A stretch of 64,000 nucleotides of DNA. Origin: Rhineura floridana. Lineage: Eukaryota; Chordata; Lepidosauria; Squamata; Rhineuridae. Positions 1 to 11,889 of this stretch are shown in pieces. How positions within the stretch are numbered: position 1 is the stretch's first letter; each line of letters opens with the position of its first letter. The stretch covers positions 60,029,486 to 60,093,485 of the forward strand of contig NC_084487.1 in NCBI RefSeq assembly GCF_030035675.1. The letters run 5' to 3'. The notes beneath the pieces are model-generated. The model was given only the letters and a program-made list of their open reading frames with translations, ran no database searches and was not told the DNA's origin. A program made the position numbers and the translations under genes.

Positions 1-152
1 GGGCTTCCTCAAATGCAGGCAGGAACATGAGTGGGGAACTGTTGAAAAACAAAACCATAGGATTTGATGCATAGTGTGGCATGGCAGCCAGCAGTACTCC
101 CAGCCAAACCACATCTCTACGCTTGACAGCCTTGGCCTCCAGTCTTTTGGAA

Positions 153-360
153 AGGGACTGTAGTCCAATGGTAGAACACTTGCTTTGTATACAGAAGGCC
201 CCAAGTTGTCTATCTGGAATCTCCACTTAAAATAATCAGATATAAGGTGACGAGAAAGACCTTTGCCTGAGATCCTGAAGAGTTGCTGCTACTCAGAGTG
301 GAGAATACTGGGTTAGATGAACTAATACTCTCACCTGGCATAAAGCAGCTTCCTTCCTAT
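153..360 (+). mobile_element. tRNA-Ala-derived SINE, diverged copy
   Basis: The head resembles a tRNA-Ala(UGC) gene: a diverged A-box region (gtagtccaatggtagaac), an anticodon-arm equivalent (ttgctttgtatac) and a weak B-box. The body ends with the motif cagcttccttcctat, which is the shared 3' part of this squamate SINE family. Other copies here lie near 6.2, 6.7, 20.4, 49.4 and 54.1 kb. It is old and not expected to be active. The family assignment rests on similarity among these copies and on recall of tRNA-Ala. Confidence 0.7.
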
Positions 361-439
361 TGTCCTCCTTACAGTATAAATTGCACAGCAGAGGAAGTTT
401 CCAGGACTCAGTGGGGGACAGTTTTTCTTCCTTAACAAT

Positions 440-625
440 GTGCACCATGCATTGTCTTATTTTCTTAAACCTATATTCCACCTTTCCTCCACCTAAGGTG
501 AGATGCATGTGGTCCCCAGGAGGTCTCCCTTCCAGGAGGTGACCACCATACCCAGACCTGTTTAGCTTCAGCAAGGAGGCAGCCTTGTGTACCTTCAAGA
601 CCATACTCTGGGACCCATCTACAGA
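440..625 (-). mobile_element. 5S rRNA-derived SINE, diverged
   Basis: Read on the minus strand, the segment at about 490-610 follows the 3' half of 5S rRNA: gaagctaaacagg, then a spacer, then gggagacctcctggg, corresponding to the internal promoter region of 5S genes. It is followed by a LINE-like tail (ggaggaaaggtggaatata). SINEs with a 5S-like head are known in lizards. It is diverged, and the outer ends are approximate. Confidence 0.6.
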
Positions 626-3600
626 GTCCGGGTAGCCCTGCTGAAGGATTGCAGCTGAATTCTCCAGCTTTTATTCTCCACATTCAAATAAGCTTTTTGT
701 AACTTTGAACATGTTGCTTTTGGAGCAAAAGATAAGAATGAACAAGAAAACTAGTCAGCCCATGCCACCTTGCACTGTTGAGTTATATCAGAGTATGGAA
801 TGATTAACATAAGAATAAATGCTGATGAAAGCATGAGGGTAATTGCCTCCATTGGGGCTCGAGTATAGTGAACCTAATAATCTATAACTATTTTAACAGC
901 CCCCAGACTGTTGCTAAATAGATATATAGCATCATACTTGCTTCCTAAGCAATATTTTATTACCTGCCAAGAACTTACAAGCAGTGAAACTGTAAAAGAT
1001 TGTCATACGATTTATGTATTTTGTTCTGGTAATAGTCTGGACATGGTGTAATTTAATCATTAGCTCACAAGGGAAACAAGAGATCAAAAGGGTATTGAGT
1101 TTGGGACAAGAAAACTTGAAAGATGGACTTGAAGAGATATTAAGCTGACAGACAGGTGATATAGTCAGACATAAAATAACTATACCCGATGGAATTTTCA
1201 GATTCATTTGCACATTCTGATGAAGACCCTGTGCAATAAACGTTTTAGAACCATTTGGAGTGATGTGGAAAACATGAAGCACAAAAATAAAGATGTTCAT
1301 AAAGGTATACTCTTTGGGCATATCTGCACCATAACCTGTCCATTTCTCAGAGAGGTACCAGCAGTCCGAGGAACACATTCTCTTCTGGGCAACTTCCGGG
1401 AACCACATGCCAATAGTGGAGGGTGGGATGGGTGTGTCTAGAAGCAAAAGTGGGTGGAATAATAAATATAAAGGCTAGTTTCTACATATCCTCACACACA
1501 TCCCTAACTTCACAGGCAATCAAGAGGCATTATCAGAGTTCAAGGACACACTCAAGCCAAGCAAAAACACTCAGGGAGGTTCCAAACCAAGGCCAGTGAG
1601 GGGTTGTGGCCTGTAGAGAGTCCAGAGGGCCAAACAGAGAGGCCTGGAGAGCCTGAGGTTTTCCATTCCTGGTGAAAAGGACCAGCTAATTCATGGAGTG
1701 TCTTTTTAAGAGCAGGGCAAAGTAGACTTGACAAGAATCCTGCAACTAGAAGTTGCTAGCATATAATAGCTGTGATGGGTCCACATAGGGACTGTGGCCA
1801 GGAGTGGGGCAGAAGGAATTTACGTCTGCCCTTATTATGGTCTCAAGGACTGGGGCCTACATGGCTGATATTTGCTTTGAGATGAAAGCTCCCATTACAA
1901 GCAGCTGCTATGGGGCCATGGCAGGATACAGGGCTAAATCACTCTCTTCCCCTCCCCCCACCCTATAGTCTGAATCTAGTTATAATACCCCACAGTTCTT
2001 AATTGCTAAAAACAAAAAGCACACATCTGTTAGTTGTGCAATTATCGTTATGTCTAGTTTGGCCTTCAGACAAACTACTTTAGCTTTATCCTACCAATTG
2101 TCATAATTCCAAGTACACTGCAAAACAGCTCAGGCAAAGAACAGCTTAATCATCTATTACTGCCTATTTCACATTATCCTCTCAAACAATTTAAAAGTAC
2201 TAAATGAGGCTTTGCATTATGGGGCAGAATAGCTAGAACTATATTAGCTGATGTGAGCCAACATTAATAATTTTATTACCATCAATATGCTTTCATCGTG
2301 CATGTTTATTGCTTGGAGGAGGTAATCAAGAGGGCACTTTCAAGTCTTAGAAACTGTAATGGTGAGACAATGAAGGACAAGAGGTTACTTAAGTCATACC
2401 ATGGAGGCAAAGCCATTTTAAACTTAAACATGAATAATGCCCTGAACATTTAAGGCAACCAATATAGCAGGCTAGAATTGATTGAACTGCTCACATTCTG
2501 ATTTTAGAATGAGCTCAAAATAGCTAGTTCATTTGACTAGTATAGTATTTTTTATTATATATTGTCCCAAAATTTGCTCTGCTCAGTTAGTTCTGAAGGC
2601 ATGCATATTCATAATTTATATTATTTTTTTCCAGATTTATAGTTTTATTATCAATAAATGTGTTCACGTTAAAGGTCTGAGTGAAATCTGACAGTCTACT
2701 TCATCACTGCCACTTAAGATCTGATTGAAGTCTTTAAGGTGCCACAGACTCTTTGATTGTTTTTGCTACAAGAGAATAACACAGCTGTCCCTTTGGAAAT
2801 ATTTATAATTATACATTTTTTTAAGAATCTAAAATAAGATAAAATTGCTCTTCTATGGATGTGCTTCATTTTATGGCCAAAATACATTTAAGTTAAATGT
2901 ATGTGTGTGTGTTTTTTAAATTGGCAGCCTGATCCAGAACATGAAGGGTTCTTAACCTTTCTGTCCCATGCAGCACTGGCCCCTATTAGAATTCTCTCTG
3001 CAAAGCTGGCAAGGAAGCTGCTGTTGGTGGTAATAATAAAAATAATAATAATTTGTGCAACAGCAATTTTCCTCCAGTAGGTGGGGTGGGAAGTCATTGT
3101 CATTGGGACAATTGCATGGAAAGAGTTCATCCCTTTCCTCCACTTGTAACATGGTCTCACCCTGGAATAGAAAGCCCATGATTGACCTTTTGAAAATACA
3201 CACGTTATGCAGAGATACATTTAATGTAACATGTCATTTGACCCTTGCTTTATCCCAGTTTTAAGTTTTCACTTTGAGAATATTCTGACACCTCCCCTCC
3301 CTCCCTTCCACTTTGGCAGGGGAAGGTGGACTGCATTCTTAACGGCTTTGATTTACAGTCACCATTCAAGTTTTAAATACCATTTTCATTATAAGTGAGG
3401 ATCCCAGCTAAAAGAACTGGAAAGTGGAAGAGTATTGTAAAGGCTTCACTATCATTGACAGATATTCCATGTGTTTATTGGCATAAGGTTTCATATTTAA
3501 GCACTGCAAAGATGGAACACAAGATAGACTGAAAGGAAAGGAACTATAAATATAATTCCAAACAATAATTTTCACCTATACCAGTTATTACATGCAATTT

Positions 3601-4279
3601 CAAAGTGCAGTTCATTTGGCTGTGAGGACCGTGCCAACATGATATCAGAAACTCCTAAGACCAATAATCATACCATCCAAAAAGTTTCCTTAGTAATAAT
3701 TCTGGTTGGAGGAAAGCATAATACATTTGAATGAAAAATTTCTTGCAAATATCTGTAGATGTGAGTTTTGTAAAAAAAAGTATGTATGAAAGCAAGTAAT
3801 ACCCCGTAAACTTTTGAATGGCTAACTTATATAACAAAATAGAATTGGAGTTACACATTGAATATTAGAGAAACTCCACACTTTATGTTTCAAGGCTGTT
3901 TGCTGTGTATACCCTCTGTTACGAACGTGCTTCCTGCAAACACCTCATGCATGGACAATATTAATGCATGGCCATTCATCTTTAAACATCAGTACATACA
4001 CATCTGGAGATCCACATTTGGCTACAGACACATATATATGCATGTATTAAATCCCCATTTTATATGTCTGCTGCAGTAAATGCTGGTATATCAGTGGTAT
4101 ATATGCAGCAAACAGAGTTCCTATATAAAGTGTAAAGCTGTCCTTAGAAGGTTCAGAATGCCATATATCTAGACAATTGAAATAGTAAGCTGCTTAGCAT
4201 CTGAGAAAAATCAGACATCTGTTACATTGGTTCAAAGGAATTTCAGATCATGGTGATCTTTTAATAGTAATGTATGTTT
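626..4279. other. No recognised gene, unique-looking AT-rich DNA
   Basis: I see no convincing coding signal here. The longest open frame, about 171 codons on the minus strand near 932-1447, has no recognisable domain and no support as an exon. A TAA/TAAA microsatellite lies near 3034-3055 and a short GT run near 2901-2912. Confidence 0.5.
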
Positions 4280-4283
4280 TTCT

Positions 4284-4326
4284 GTTATACTGGTCTTGTG
4301 ACCGTAATAAATTTTCATTTCATTTC
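4284..4326 (+). repeat. Short LINE 3'-tail-like fragment
   Basis: The sequence actggtcttgtgaccgtaa, followed by taaattttcatttcatttc, looks like the 3' end and simple tail of an abundant squamate LINE. The rest of the element is missing or too diverged to see. The family assignment is from recall only. Confidence 0.35.
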
Positions 4327-5682
4327 ACATTGGTTCAAAGAGTGAGTCTTGTTAGTATGCTGAAAATATAACTAAAGACACGCAAAAACAGTGGTGGAAG
4401 AAATTGTGCTTAGCTTGAAAGCACCTCCTCAAAATGCTTCTTCTGATATTTCCCTTTTATCTAATATGGAAGCCTCCTCTGTGCATGGCTATGCTACAAT
4501 AGTTTAGTCAATCCTATATATTGTCTCCCATGACCACCCAATGATTCTTTATCAGGGAACTCTAGGGGAGCTTTCCAACTGTCACTATTTTGGGGTGGGA
4601 TTCAGTCACATACCAACAAATTCAGGTTGCACAATTAAAGTTGATTTGGAGCTCCCCAAATTGGACTTTGTGCAATAAGGAAAGGGATGGGGAAGTGCAC
4701 TGGAAAGTGTGGGAAACCTTTTGGTTGATGCAATGTTATCTAACCTTCCCACAAACAGATCAGAATGAATGTTCAATAAATAGCCAGTGTCATTTAATTT
4801 CCCTGGATGCTCAACAGACAAGCTGTCTGGAAGTGACCCAGTGAGTTTTGTTTCCTTCATATTACTCTGGGGAATTTCCCCTCTGTGGTACCATCCTTAA
4901 TGCACACTGTCTCAGGAGCTTGAACACAAAGGGGCTTACTTTTCAGAAGGCATGTACAGAATTGAGCTATAAGACTCCAGTTACTAACAGGTGGAGGGCC
5001 TCAAACTTCTGTATGCAAGATCATGATCCCTGTTTATATAGTCTGAGATAAATATTCTGGAAAGCAGAAGAGGGGAACTAGGCTTAAAGTGTTACTTAGG
5101 AAGGGGACCGTATGCCTAAAAGACCATTAGCCACTGAGTGCAAGGCTCTGTGCAGCAATAAATCATTTCATTTTCTATTATTCATAACTTTAACATCCTG
5201 TATGTATCTGAATAAGCATGCAACAGCATTTCACCACAAAGGCTGCTTCACCACAGAGCCAATAATCTGGAAAGTAACATCTTTAGATTATGAACCCCTG
5301 GACAGGGCCTCACTTTTTAAAAATTATTTTGTGACACCTAGCAACATGAGAAATAGAAAATAACAACAACAACCTATTGTGCACAAAAGCCTAGCATTAC
5401 CATGCAAGTGCAACCTTGTGGCCTCCTTCTATGATACATATAAATTTGTGATGCTGTACTAAAGGGTAGGTTGCACCAGATGAACACTTTCCCCCCAATG
5501 GAGCCATAGGGTCACTTCAGTTTGCTGCAAACTGTTCACCATGTAGCGACAGTGAGTTAGCACATAATACCCTCAGTTTGATTGCCATGTATTCTCTGAA
5601 TCTAGTCAAGTTGACACTTCATCTTCTGACCTCGTAGAAGACCAACAAATACTAATCTGGAATCCGGTGTAATACAGTGAAG

Positions 5683-5892
5683 CAGTGCCGGATTTAGACT
5701 TGGTGACGCCCTAAGCTATATAAAGCTTGGAGGCCCTTTGTTAAAAAATTACACCAGATATATATATATATATATTCAGTACACATAAAATTTTAAAAGC
5801 CCCCCCCAAAAATTCTGAAATTTTCTGAGGCCCCTGTGGATTGTAAGGCCCTAAGATGTAGCTTGTTTAGTTTATGCCTAAATCCGGCACTG
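5683..5892. mobile_element. Short non-autonomous hAT-like element with 8-bp TSD
   Basis: Ends are inverted: cagtgccggatttag on the left and its complement, ctaaatccggcactg, on the right. It is flanked by a perfect 8-base duplication, CAGTGAAG, at 5675-5682 and 5893-5900. A CA start and 8-base TSD fit the hAT superfamily. The 210-bp interior is non-coding and carries a TA microsatellite (about 5757-5775) and a C run. Confidence 0.85.
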
Positions 5893-6221
5893 CAGTGAAG
5901 AGAGGGTAGGGTAACTTGGACTGGTACATTGTAGGCCCAGAGTCAAATTTCTCATCATTTACCATGAAGTTTACTGGATAATCCTAGGTAAATAACAGTC
6001 CCTCATGCTAATTTGTCTCAAAAGACTGAAGTGATACATACGTCATGCACTTTGCTTGCTGGAAACTGCCCCAGAAATTTTACCAATGATAAAATAATCT
6101 ACCGGCCCAATAAGTGAAGTCAGCTTGAATACTTTTGCAACTGAAACTCCCATAATCCAGTATCACTTCTGGGAATCCCCAGGCTAAGACTCTTGACTGG
6201 GTGTTGAAAATCCCATAACAT

Positions 6222-6395
6222 GGAACACAGGAAGCTGCCTGATACCAAGTCAGAACATTGTTCCATCTAACACACAGTATTGTCTCTACACGGACCAGTA
6301 GTGGCTCTCCAAGATTTCAGGCAAAGTCTTTCCCAGCCTTACCTGACCAAGGATTGAATCTGGAACATTTTATGTGCAAAGCTATTATCCTTCCC
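6222..6395 (-). mobile_element. tRNA-Ala-derived SINE
   Basis: A reverse-strand copy of the SINE family seen at 6742-6940. The conserved 3' motif appears as aggaagctgcctgatacc at the left, and the tRNA-like head lies at the right (tgtgcaaagctattatcc). The B-box is recognisable (aggattgaatctgg). It is diverged and partial at the head. Confidence 0.75.
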
Positions 6396-6404
6396 TAATA
6401 TGGA

Positions 6405-6664
6405 AGAACCCTGCTGGATCGGACCAAAGGCCTATCTAGTTCAACAGCCTCTTCTCACAGTGGCCAACCAGATACCTATGAAAAACTCTCTAGCAAGACA
6501 TGAAGGCCCCTTTATAGGAGCCTGAGACTAGTAACAACCTGTTAATGGAGATGGATCAGTAAGCCTCTGAATACCAGTTGCTGGAGATCACAAGCAACTG
6601 ATGTTCAGAGGCTTACTGATCCATCTCCATTAACAGGTTGTTACTGGTCTCAGGTTCCCATAAA
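6405..6664 (+). repeat. Interspersed LINE-3'-like repeat ('repeat A') carrying a foldback
   Basis: It begins with ccctgctggatcggaccaaa and includes ctcacagtggccaaccagat, a sequence also found at 21249-21560 (+) and 33415-33556 (-). This family is common in squamates and resembles the 3' region of a CR1/L2-type LINE. This copy has an unusual second half that is a near-perfect hairpin, annotated separately. Confidence 0.65.
6511..6664. repeat. Long near-perfect inverted repeat (foldback)
   Basis: Positions 6521-6571 are complementary to 6604-6654 with one mismatch in 51. The arms extend to about 6511 and 6664 with two more mismatches. The 32-base loop contains its own 7-bp stem, cagttgc (6575-6581) with gcaactg (6594-6600). 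The right arm has the normal repeat A order, so the left arm is the inverted duplicate. Confidence 0.95.
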
Positions 6665-6741
6665 ATTGTGAGGTTTCATCCTCAGTCTTGGTCTCGTTGG
6701 AATGCTGTAAATCAGGAGTCCAAAGCTGCTCTGTCACAGAA

Positions 6742-6940
6742 GGGGAAGGGCTGTAGCTCAGTGTAGGGCATCTGCCTTGAATGCAGAAGGTCCCAGGTTC
6801 AATCACCAGCTGCACCAAGTAGGGCTGGGAGAGACTCCCTGTTTGAAACCCTGCAGAGCCACTTCCAGTCAGTGTTGGCAATACTGAGCTAGATGACCCA
6901 GCGGGTCTGACTCGGTATAAGGCAACTTCCTATGTTTCTT
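6742..6940 (+). mobile_element. tRNA-Ala-derived SINE, best-preserved copy
   Basis: The head reads ctgtagctcagtgtagggca, then ctgccttgaatgcagaaggt and cccaggttcaatcacc. These match the D-arm A-box, the anticodon arm and the T-arm B-box of tRNA-Ala(UGC), giving an RNA polymerase III promoter. The body continues to the family's conserved end, ggcaacttcctatgtttctt. A copy of the same family sits 350 bases upstream in the opposite orientation. Confidence 0.85.
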
Positions 6941-7677
6941 CTATATTCCTAAGAACTCTGGACATGCTCTGAAACCCCAGATTCTACATAAGCAGGTAAA
7001 ATGTAATTAGTTGAATTAGATGGACTTTTAAATTTTAATTTGCAAGTCTGTTTGTGTTTTTTTTGTTACCTTCCCTTTTTCTTTCTCCTCATTTCCCCCC
7101 AAAATAAAATATATAAAGCCAAACATCAAAGTATTTCTCTGAAATTCCTAACACCTTCCCTATGTATTAAATGTCATGGTTGTTGCACTACCTCCTTATG
7201 TTCCAAGAATAATTTAAAAGGTTCTGTGAAAAGTTATGCCCTCTGGCCTTTACAGTGTCAGTCTAAAGCTCCTTGCTGTTTAATATTTCTAGAGCTATGC
7301 TTAAGGCAGGAGTCCTTGTCAGCTGGGCTCCCCAAAACCCAGACAGCCTAGTGGTTCCCAGGCTAGGATCAACTTGGGGAGGCAGTCTGTTGTAATTCTT
7401 TTGTGGGGGACTCTTGCACAAAAGGTGGTCCATCAGCAGGGAAACTCTTCCTCTCACACAAATCCATCACATTTGTTCTTATTTGTGCCACACTGTATGT
7501 AACACCTGCCCTTCCAATTAAACACTATAGGACTTAACTAGACACATGCATGTGCCGTGAAGAATTGTCGAAACAATTATACAATATAAAAATGGAAGCA
7601 TTTCCTATGAGGGTATACTTCATATTCACTTGGAGTCTTGCCTTCAACATAGCCATCCAACAGAGTATGCTCTAAGA

Positions 7678-8069
7678 CAGTGTTGCCCAACTTTTTTCTC
7701 CACGGACCACCTGAAAATTGCTGAGGGTCTTAGGAGATCACTTACAGATTTTTCTGCCTGCTGCAGCAATTGCGATGTGCTGTGCCAGATGCTATATCAT
7801 TTTAAATTGTATTTTATTGCTTTTATTTCTTATATATTGCATTTCATTGTATTACAACTTGAATTGCATAGAACTCACATTGTGATACAATATAGTACAC
7901 TAAAAGAAAGACAAGAAGCAAGAAAATACAATGAAAGAGCAATATGATTTAATACAATGGATGTGCTGTCCCCCATCTCCAGCTACAATTCCACAGACAT
8001 GCTACGGACCACCCTGAATGAATCTTGTCAATCACCAGTGGTCCATGGACCACAGTTTGGGAAGCCCTG
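7678..8069. mobile_element. Non-autonomous hAT-like element, 392 bp
   Basis: The left end cagtgttgcccaac and the complement of the right end, cagggcttcccaaac, are inverted copies. The similarity continues through ggaccac on both sides. The flanks ctctaaga (7670-7677) and ttctaaga (8070-8077) match at 7 of 8 bases, as expected of a hAT target duplication. The interior is AT-rich and non-coding. Confidence 0.8.
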
Positions 8070-8077
8070 TTCTAAGA

Positions 8078-9845
8078 GTTAAACCAACAGAGTTTGTTCC
8101 CCCTGCTCCCCATTGCACACAATCCAATATGGGAGGGTTGATAAAAACAGCACTTAAAGAAATTTGTTGCCTGTTTTTGGAGGAAAATATATTTTAAAAT
8201 ATTGTTTGTTTTTGGTCCCTGAAGATCTCTGGGAGTTTTAACCAAGGAAGCCCTTTAACTTTAACCACAATTCCAAGATGCAAGATTTAACATAATTGTC
8301 CAATAAAGTTTAAGTTTGCTATTACAATGCAAATAAAAGCATCTCAATAGGTCAAACACAACCAAACATTCTGAAACATAATTGGCAGCTCCAAGTAAAG
8401 TAAAATCAACTAATAAAATTACACCAAAGTCAGAAATCAGACATCCATATAAAAACTAGCTATATCGGGTTGCATCTCAACTGAATGGTCAGTTAAGGTA
8501 AATTTGCTAAAACTATCATCCATTGCAAAATTTGACTCTAAGCTAGTTATACAAGAAAGCTGTGATTAGTAAGGGTGTCTGAAGTCAAGAAAACAATAAA
8601 ATCTGGATACATTGTGAAGGCTCCAAAATTAGTGATTTGGTTCATCTGTCAAGCGAGCAATTGATTATTATTATTTGTTTGGCTGCAGTTGCTCCACAAT
8701 AACATAGTGTCCACAATTTATAGCCTATAGTTCTATCTGATACCATGACAAAATCTTGTGATGAGAACAAGCTGCAATAAACCTTGGTTGTAGGCACTCT
8801 CCATCCCCTTTCCTCCAGCACAGCCACAGGGAAGAATTTAAGACTCTTGTTTCCATTTTTTTATTATGCTAACCAGAGTCAATAAAAAATGGTAGAATCC
8901 TTGTGACCATGCAGGAGGAGAACAGGGAAGAGAAGCACCCAAGCCTGAACCTCACCACAGTTTGTTTGCTACATGAAAAATTATAGTTTATCATTATGCC
9001 TGAATGCAGGAAGCCCTTGCTTCATTTGGAGAGAGGCAATCAGTTCATCACGCATTAATGAATGATGAATACTTCTATTAAAGCAAGAACTCAGATCCAA
9101 ACAAATGGAACATCAAAATAGCTGGCCCATCAATCAATCTAGTATTTACCTGTTCTTCTGGCAGAGGCCATACCCACATTAATAGGTATTTCAATACATG
9201 TCTCCATCACAAATATCCTGGATTAATGGTTTGGGTCCCAACCGGCCATTTCATTAAAACATCAAATGTACTACTTAAGTGTCCTCCATTTTGCTAAAAT
9301 CAAGTGAATTATTAATCAGAAGACCCTCAATTTTGCATTCCAATGAAGCTATCTCTGTTTCTAGCCCCCACAGTGTTGGAGAGCAGGTAAAACAGACCAA
9401 AAAGTACTCTTAAAATGTTATTTCAGATACTTTCTTACAAAAGTGTAGCCAAACTTCAGCACCCTAAAGGAGCCAAAAAGTTGTTTAGGAAATCTTAGGG
9501 GCAGGCAAGAACAGGTTTGCTCCTTTGTTCAATTGAAACCTCATAATAACCTGTAACACTAAGCTCTTGGACACTAAACATTGTTAAGTTGACATTTCCA
9601 ACTTCTTATGAAAGAAAAGAGAGAGAGAAGAAGGTTCCCAGATATTTAAAGGAACTAACTGGTTTGATTTGGATACCATCCAATGATCATTTAAGTGCAG
9701 TATACCAACATGTGAAAATAATTATTTCTGTTTTCTGATCATTGACCTTAAACTGATATTCGTTCTCTTCACAGTTTTGAGGCATTTGAGGTGAATGTGT
9801 GTTGGCTTAAAGAAGAGATTGGCATGCATGCAAGCCCCCAATCTC
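8078..9845. other. No recognised gene
   Basis: AT-rich DNA with no convincing exon or repeat family that I can name. Only short chance open frames are present. Confidence 0.5.
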
Positions 9846-9995
9846 CCTGTGCATGCAGGCTCCACTTCAGTCTTTCTTGCACTGAAAGATCTGAAGGGGG
9901 TTTCTAAAGGCATTTGAGTAAATATGTTTAGAATCTCTCTTCAGGTCTTACCTGTCAATGCAAGGAGGCCTGAAGTGGAACCTGTGCATGTGGGG
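9846..9995. repeat. Imperfect inverted repeat, about 50-bp arms
   Basis: The left arm near 9850-9897 (catgcaggctccacttcag) pairs with the right arm near 9943-9995 (cctgaagtggaacctgtgc, inverted). Both contain the cttgca core. It may be a decayed palindromic MITE. No target duplication is visible. Confidence 0.5.
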
Positions 9996-10188
9996 CCATG
10001 GGGGCAGGGTTTGTGTGTGCCCTTCCCACACACACACTTTTAGCCATCATGCATTCAGGCAAACACCTGAATAAGGGTGAGAACAGAGAAAACTCAACAT
10101 ATGTTCACAACATGACCCTTCTGTCATAAATGCAAACAGGTTAGAGATCTTTGTATCCCCAGTTTTCAGAGGATTAAATCTTAGGGCT

Positions 10189-10400
10189 GTGCAGTGGATC
10201 CCGGTGGCTCCTGGATCCTGAACCAAATTAGGATGATCCGGGTTGACCTGGGATTCAGTTGAATAAGGTTGAGGCACTCCTGGATTGCCCCAGGTCGGAT
10301 CATGTCCATCCATATGGAACTGGGGCTGTCCAATGGGGGTGGTCTGTCAGCATTGGACAGGGGAGGGGGCGGAGACATGCAGGCAGCTTCTGTTTAAAAC
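10189..10400. repeat. Possible MITE-like fragment
   Basis: The sequence starts with ttagggctgtgcagtggatc, which resembles the start of a squamate MITE family, and is GC-richer than its surroundings. No matching right end is visible, so it is either truncated or misidentified. Confidence 0.3.
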
Positions 10401-11540
10401 CCTGATTAAACATGCAGTGGTGGGAGGCAGCTCTATTAAATCTGTCGTATTACAAAACTTTCAGGATATCATTTATACATAGCTTGAATAGTACAGAAGT
10501 TAACAAACTAAAGATTCCTGTCTCTCCCCTCCCAAGTTTTTTTTAATGACTCAGAGAGTGCTTTCTGCCTTTCATATATCCCCTCCCAAGAGTTTTTATA
10601 GAGTCTGCTGGGGCATCAACCAAATCCATCCTCACTCAAACTAGCAAAAGTAGACACCTATCCTGTTCAATTAAATTAGTTCCCCTGAATCAAAAGGCCA
10701 AACCAACAATAAAGCTATATAGCATACACACACTTACAACACTGAACATTTAATTAAGGAGAAATGGAGGCACTTTGTTATAAAGTTAATTTGTCCCTCC
10801 CTAAATACCGTTGGGTTACCAGAGATATATTCCTGTTTTTAAATACAACCACCCTGTGAGCCAAAACTGTACAGATAAATAATAGCTTTATTGGCTAATT
10901 TGCCACTGAGGGATGTCTAATATACTCTCCTAAAAATGCAGAGGAATTGTTTCAAGAGAACAACTCTTAGGCCATTTTTAATTTTAATTTTTTGGTCTTT
11001 CTGAAGATTTGAGACCCTTTCCAGAATGGTAGGATTTGTTAGCCATAGTTCTTTTTTACCACTCTGGGTAATCTCAGGCCAAACACAACCACTTCCCCAA
11101 ACAAATACTATATAAAAAAAGGACTTTTAATTTATGGCTACTTAGAGACTCCAGGTTTTAAGGGATATATGAACATATGAATAAAATGCACTCTGTGATA
11201 AATGTGGTTTAAAACCTCTTTTCCTAGTGGGATGTACTGCAGGGCATCCTGCCAAGTGAGTACACAGACTCTGGGTGAAACTCTTGTAGAATTTTAAATG
11301 ATGAACAAAGGATTAAAGACTGTAACAGTCAATAATGGAACAATGAAGCTGTAGGATTAAGTGCTCAGTTTCTGTGACTAATGGCACAATACTTACACTG
11401 ATCCAGTGTTTACCTCAATCTTGGTGTAATTGGAAGTACCTCTTCTGCTATTAAAGGTTCCATGACATGCATTGATATAACATGGCGGCCCAGACTACAT
11501 TCACCATAATATTTATTAGGTTGGTTTATTAGTGATATAT
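10401..11540. other. No recognised gene
   Basis: AT-rich DNA with homopolymer runs and no supported gene or repeat family. Confidence 0.5.
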
Positions 11541-11544
11541 TTGA

Positions 11545-11882
11545 ATTATAGTGAACCACAACACAACCATCCATCAAAATTCAGACGTTTGCAGTTCAAT
11601 CAGCCAGTGGGTAATAGGTACAAAAATGCATATACTAGGGGAGAGTGTGTATACAAATGCATATATTCATGAAAATAACACACAAAAATGCATTATATTA
11701 GGGGAAATTGTTTTGCAAAATGTGTATATTAGGTAAAATTGCATAAAAATGTATTAAAATGCTGATGAACTTTCATGAGGACTTTTTAAAAAAATCACAG
11801 GCTAATGTGGAAATGTAGAGAAATAAACTTAGTATAAAAATGAGAAATTGGGAGAAGCCAAATGTAACAGATTCGCCTATCC
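11545..11882 (+). mobile_element. AT-rich MITE-like repeat ('repeat B'), near-complete copy
   Basis: The family has a periodic interior in which aaaaatgcatata, attagg and tgtgtatatta alternate, and it ends with cctatccctaattc. Further copies lie near 21.7-22.3 (+), 35.75-36.13 (-), 58.8-59.8 (+, split) and 60.8-61.0 kb (+, cut short). The common terminal ccctaa / ttaggg motif suggests a non-autonomous DNA transposon. The superfamily is not established. Confidence 0.65.
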
Positions 11883-11889
11883 CTAATTC

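Noticed and set aside
483-610. A 5S rRNA gene
   Set aside because: Only the 3' half of 5S is recognisable, with many changes and a LINE-like tail. It is a SINE, not a gene.
932-1447. 171-codon open frame on the minus strand
   Set aside because: No domain, signal peptide or repeat pattern. The composition looks like translated AT-rich DNA. Not supported as a gene.
3034-3055. CRISPR or other structured array
   Set aside because: Simple TAA/TAAA microsatellite in a vertebrate sequence.
6742-6810. A true tRNA-Ala gene
   Set aside because: The head has mismatches that break the cloverleaf and is followed by the SINE body. It is one copy of a dispersed family.
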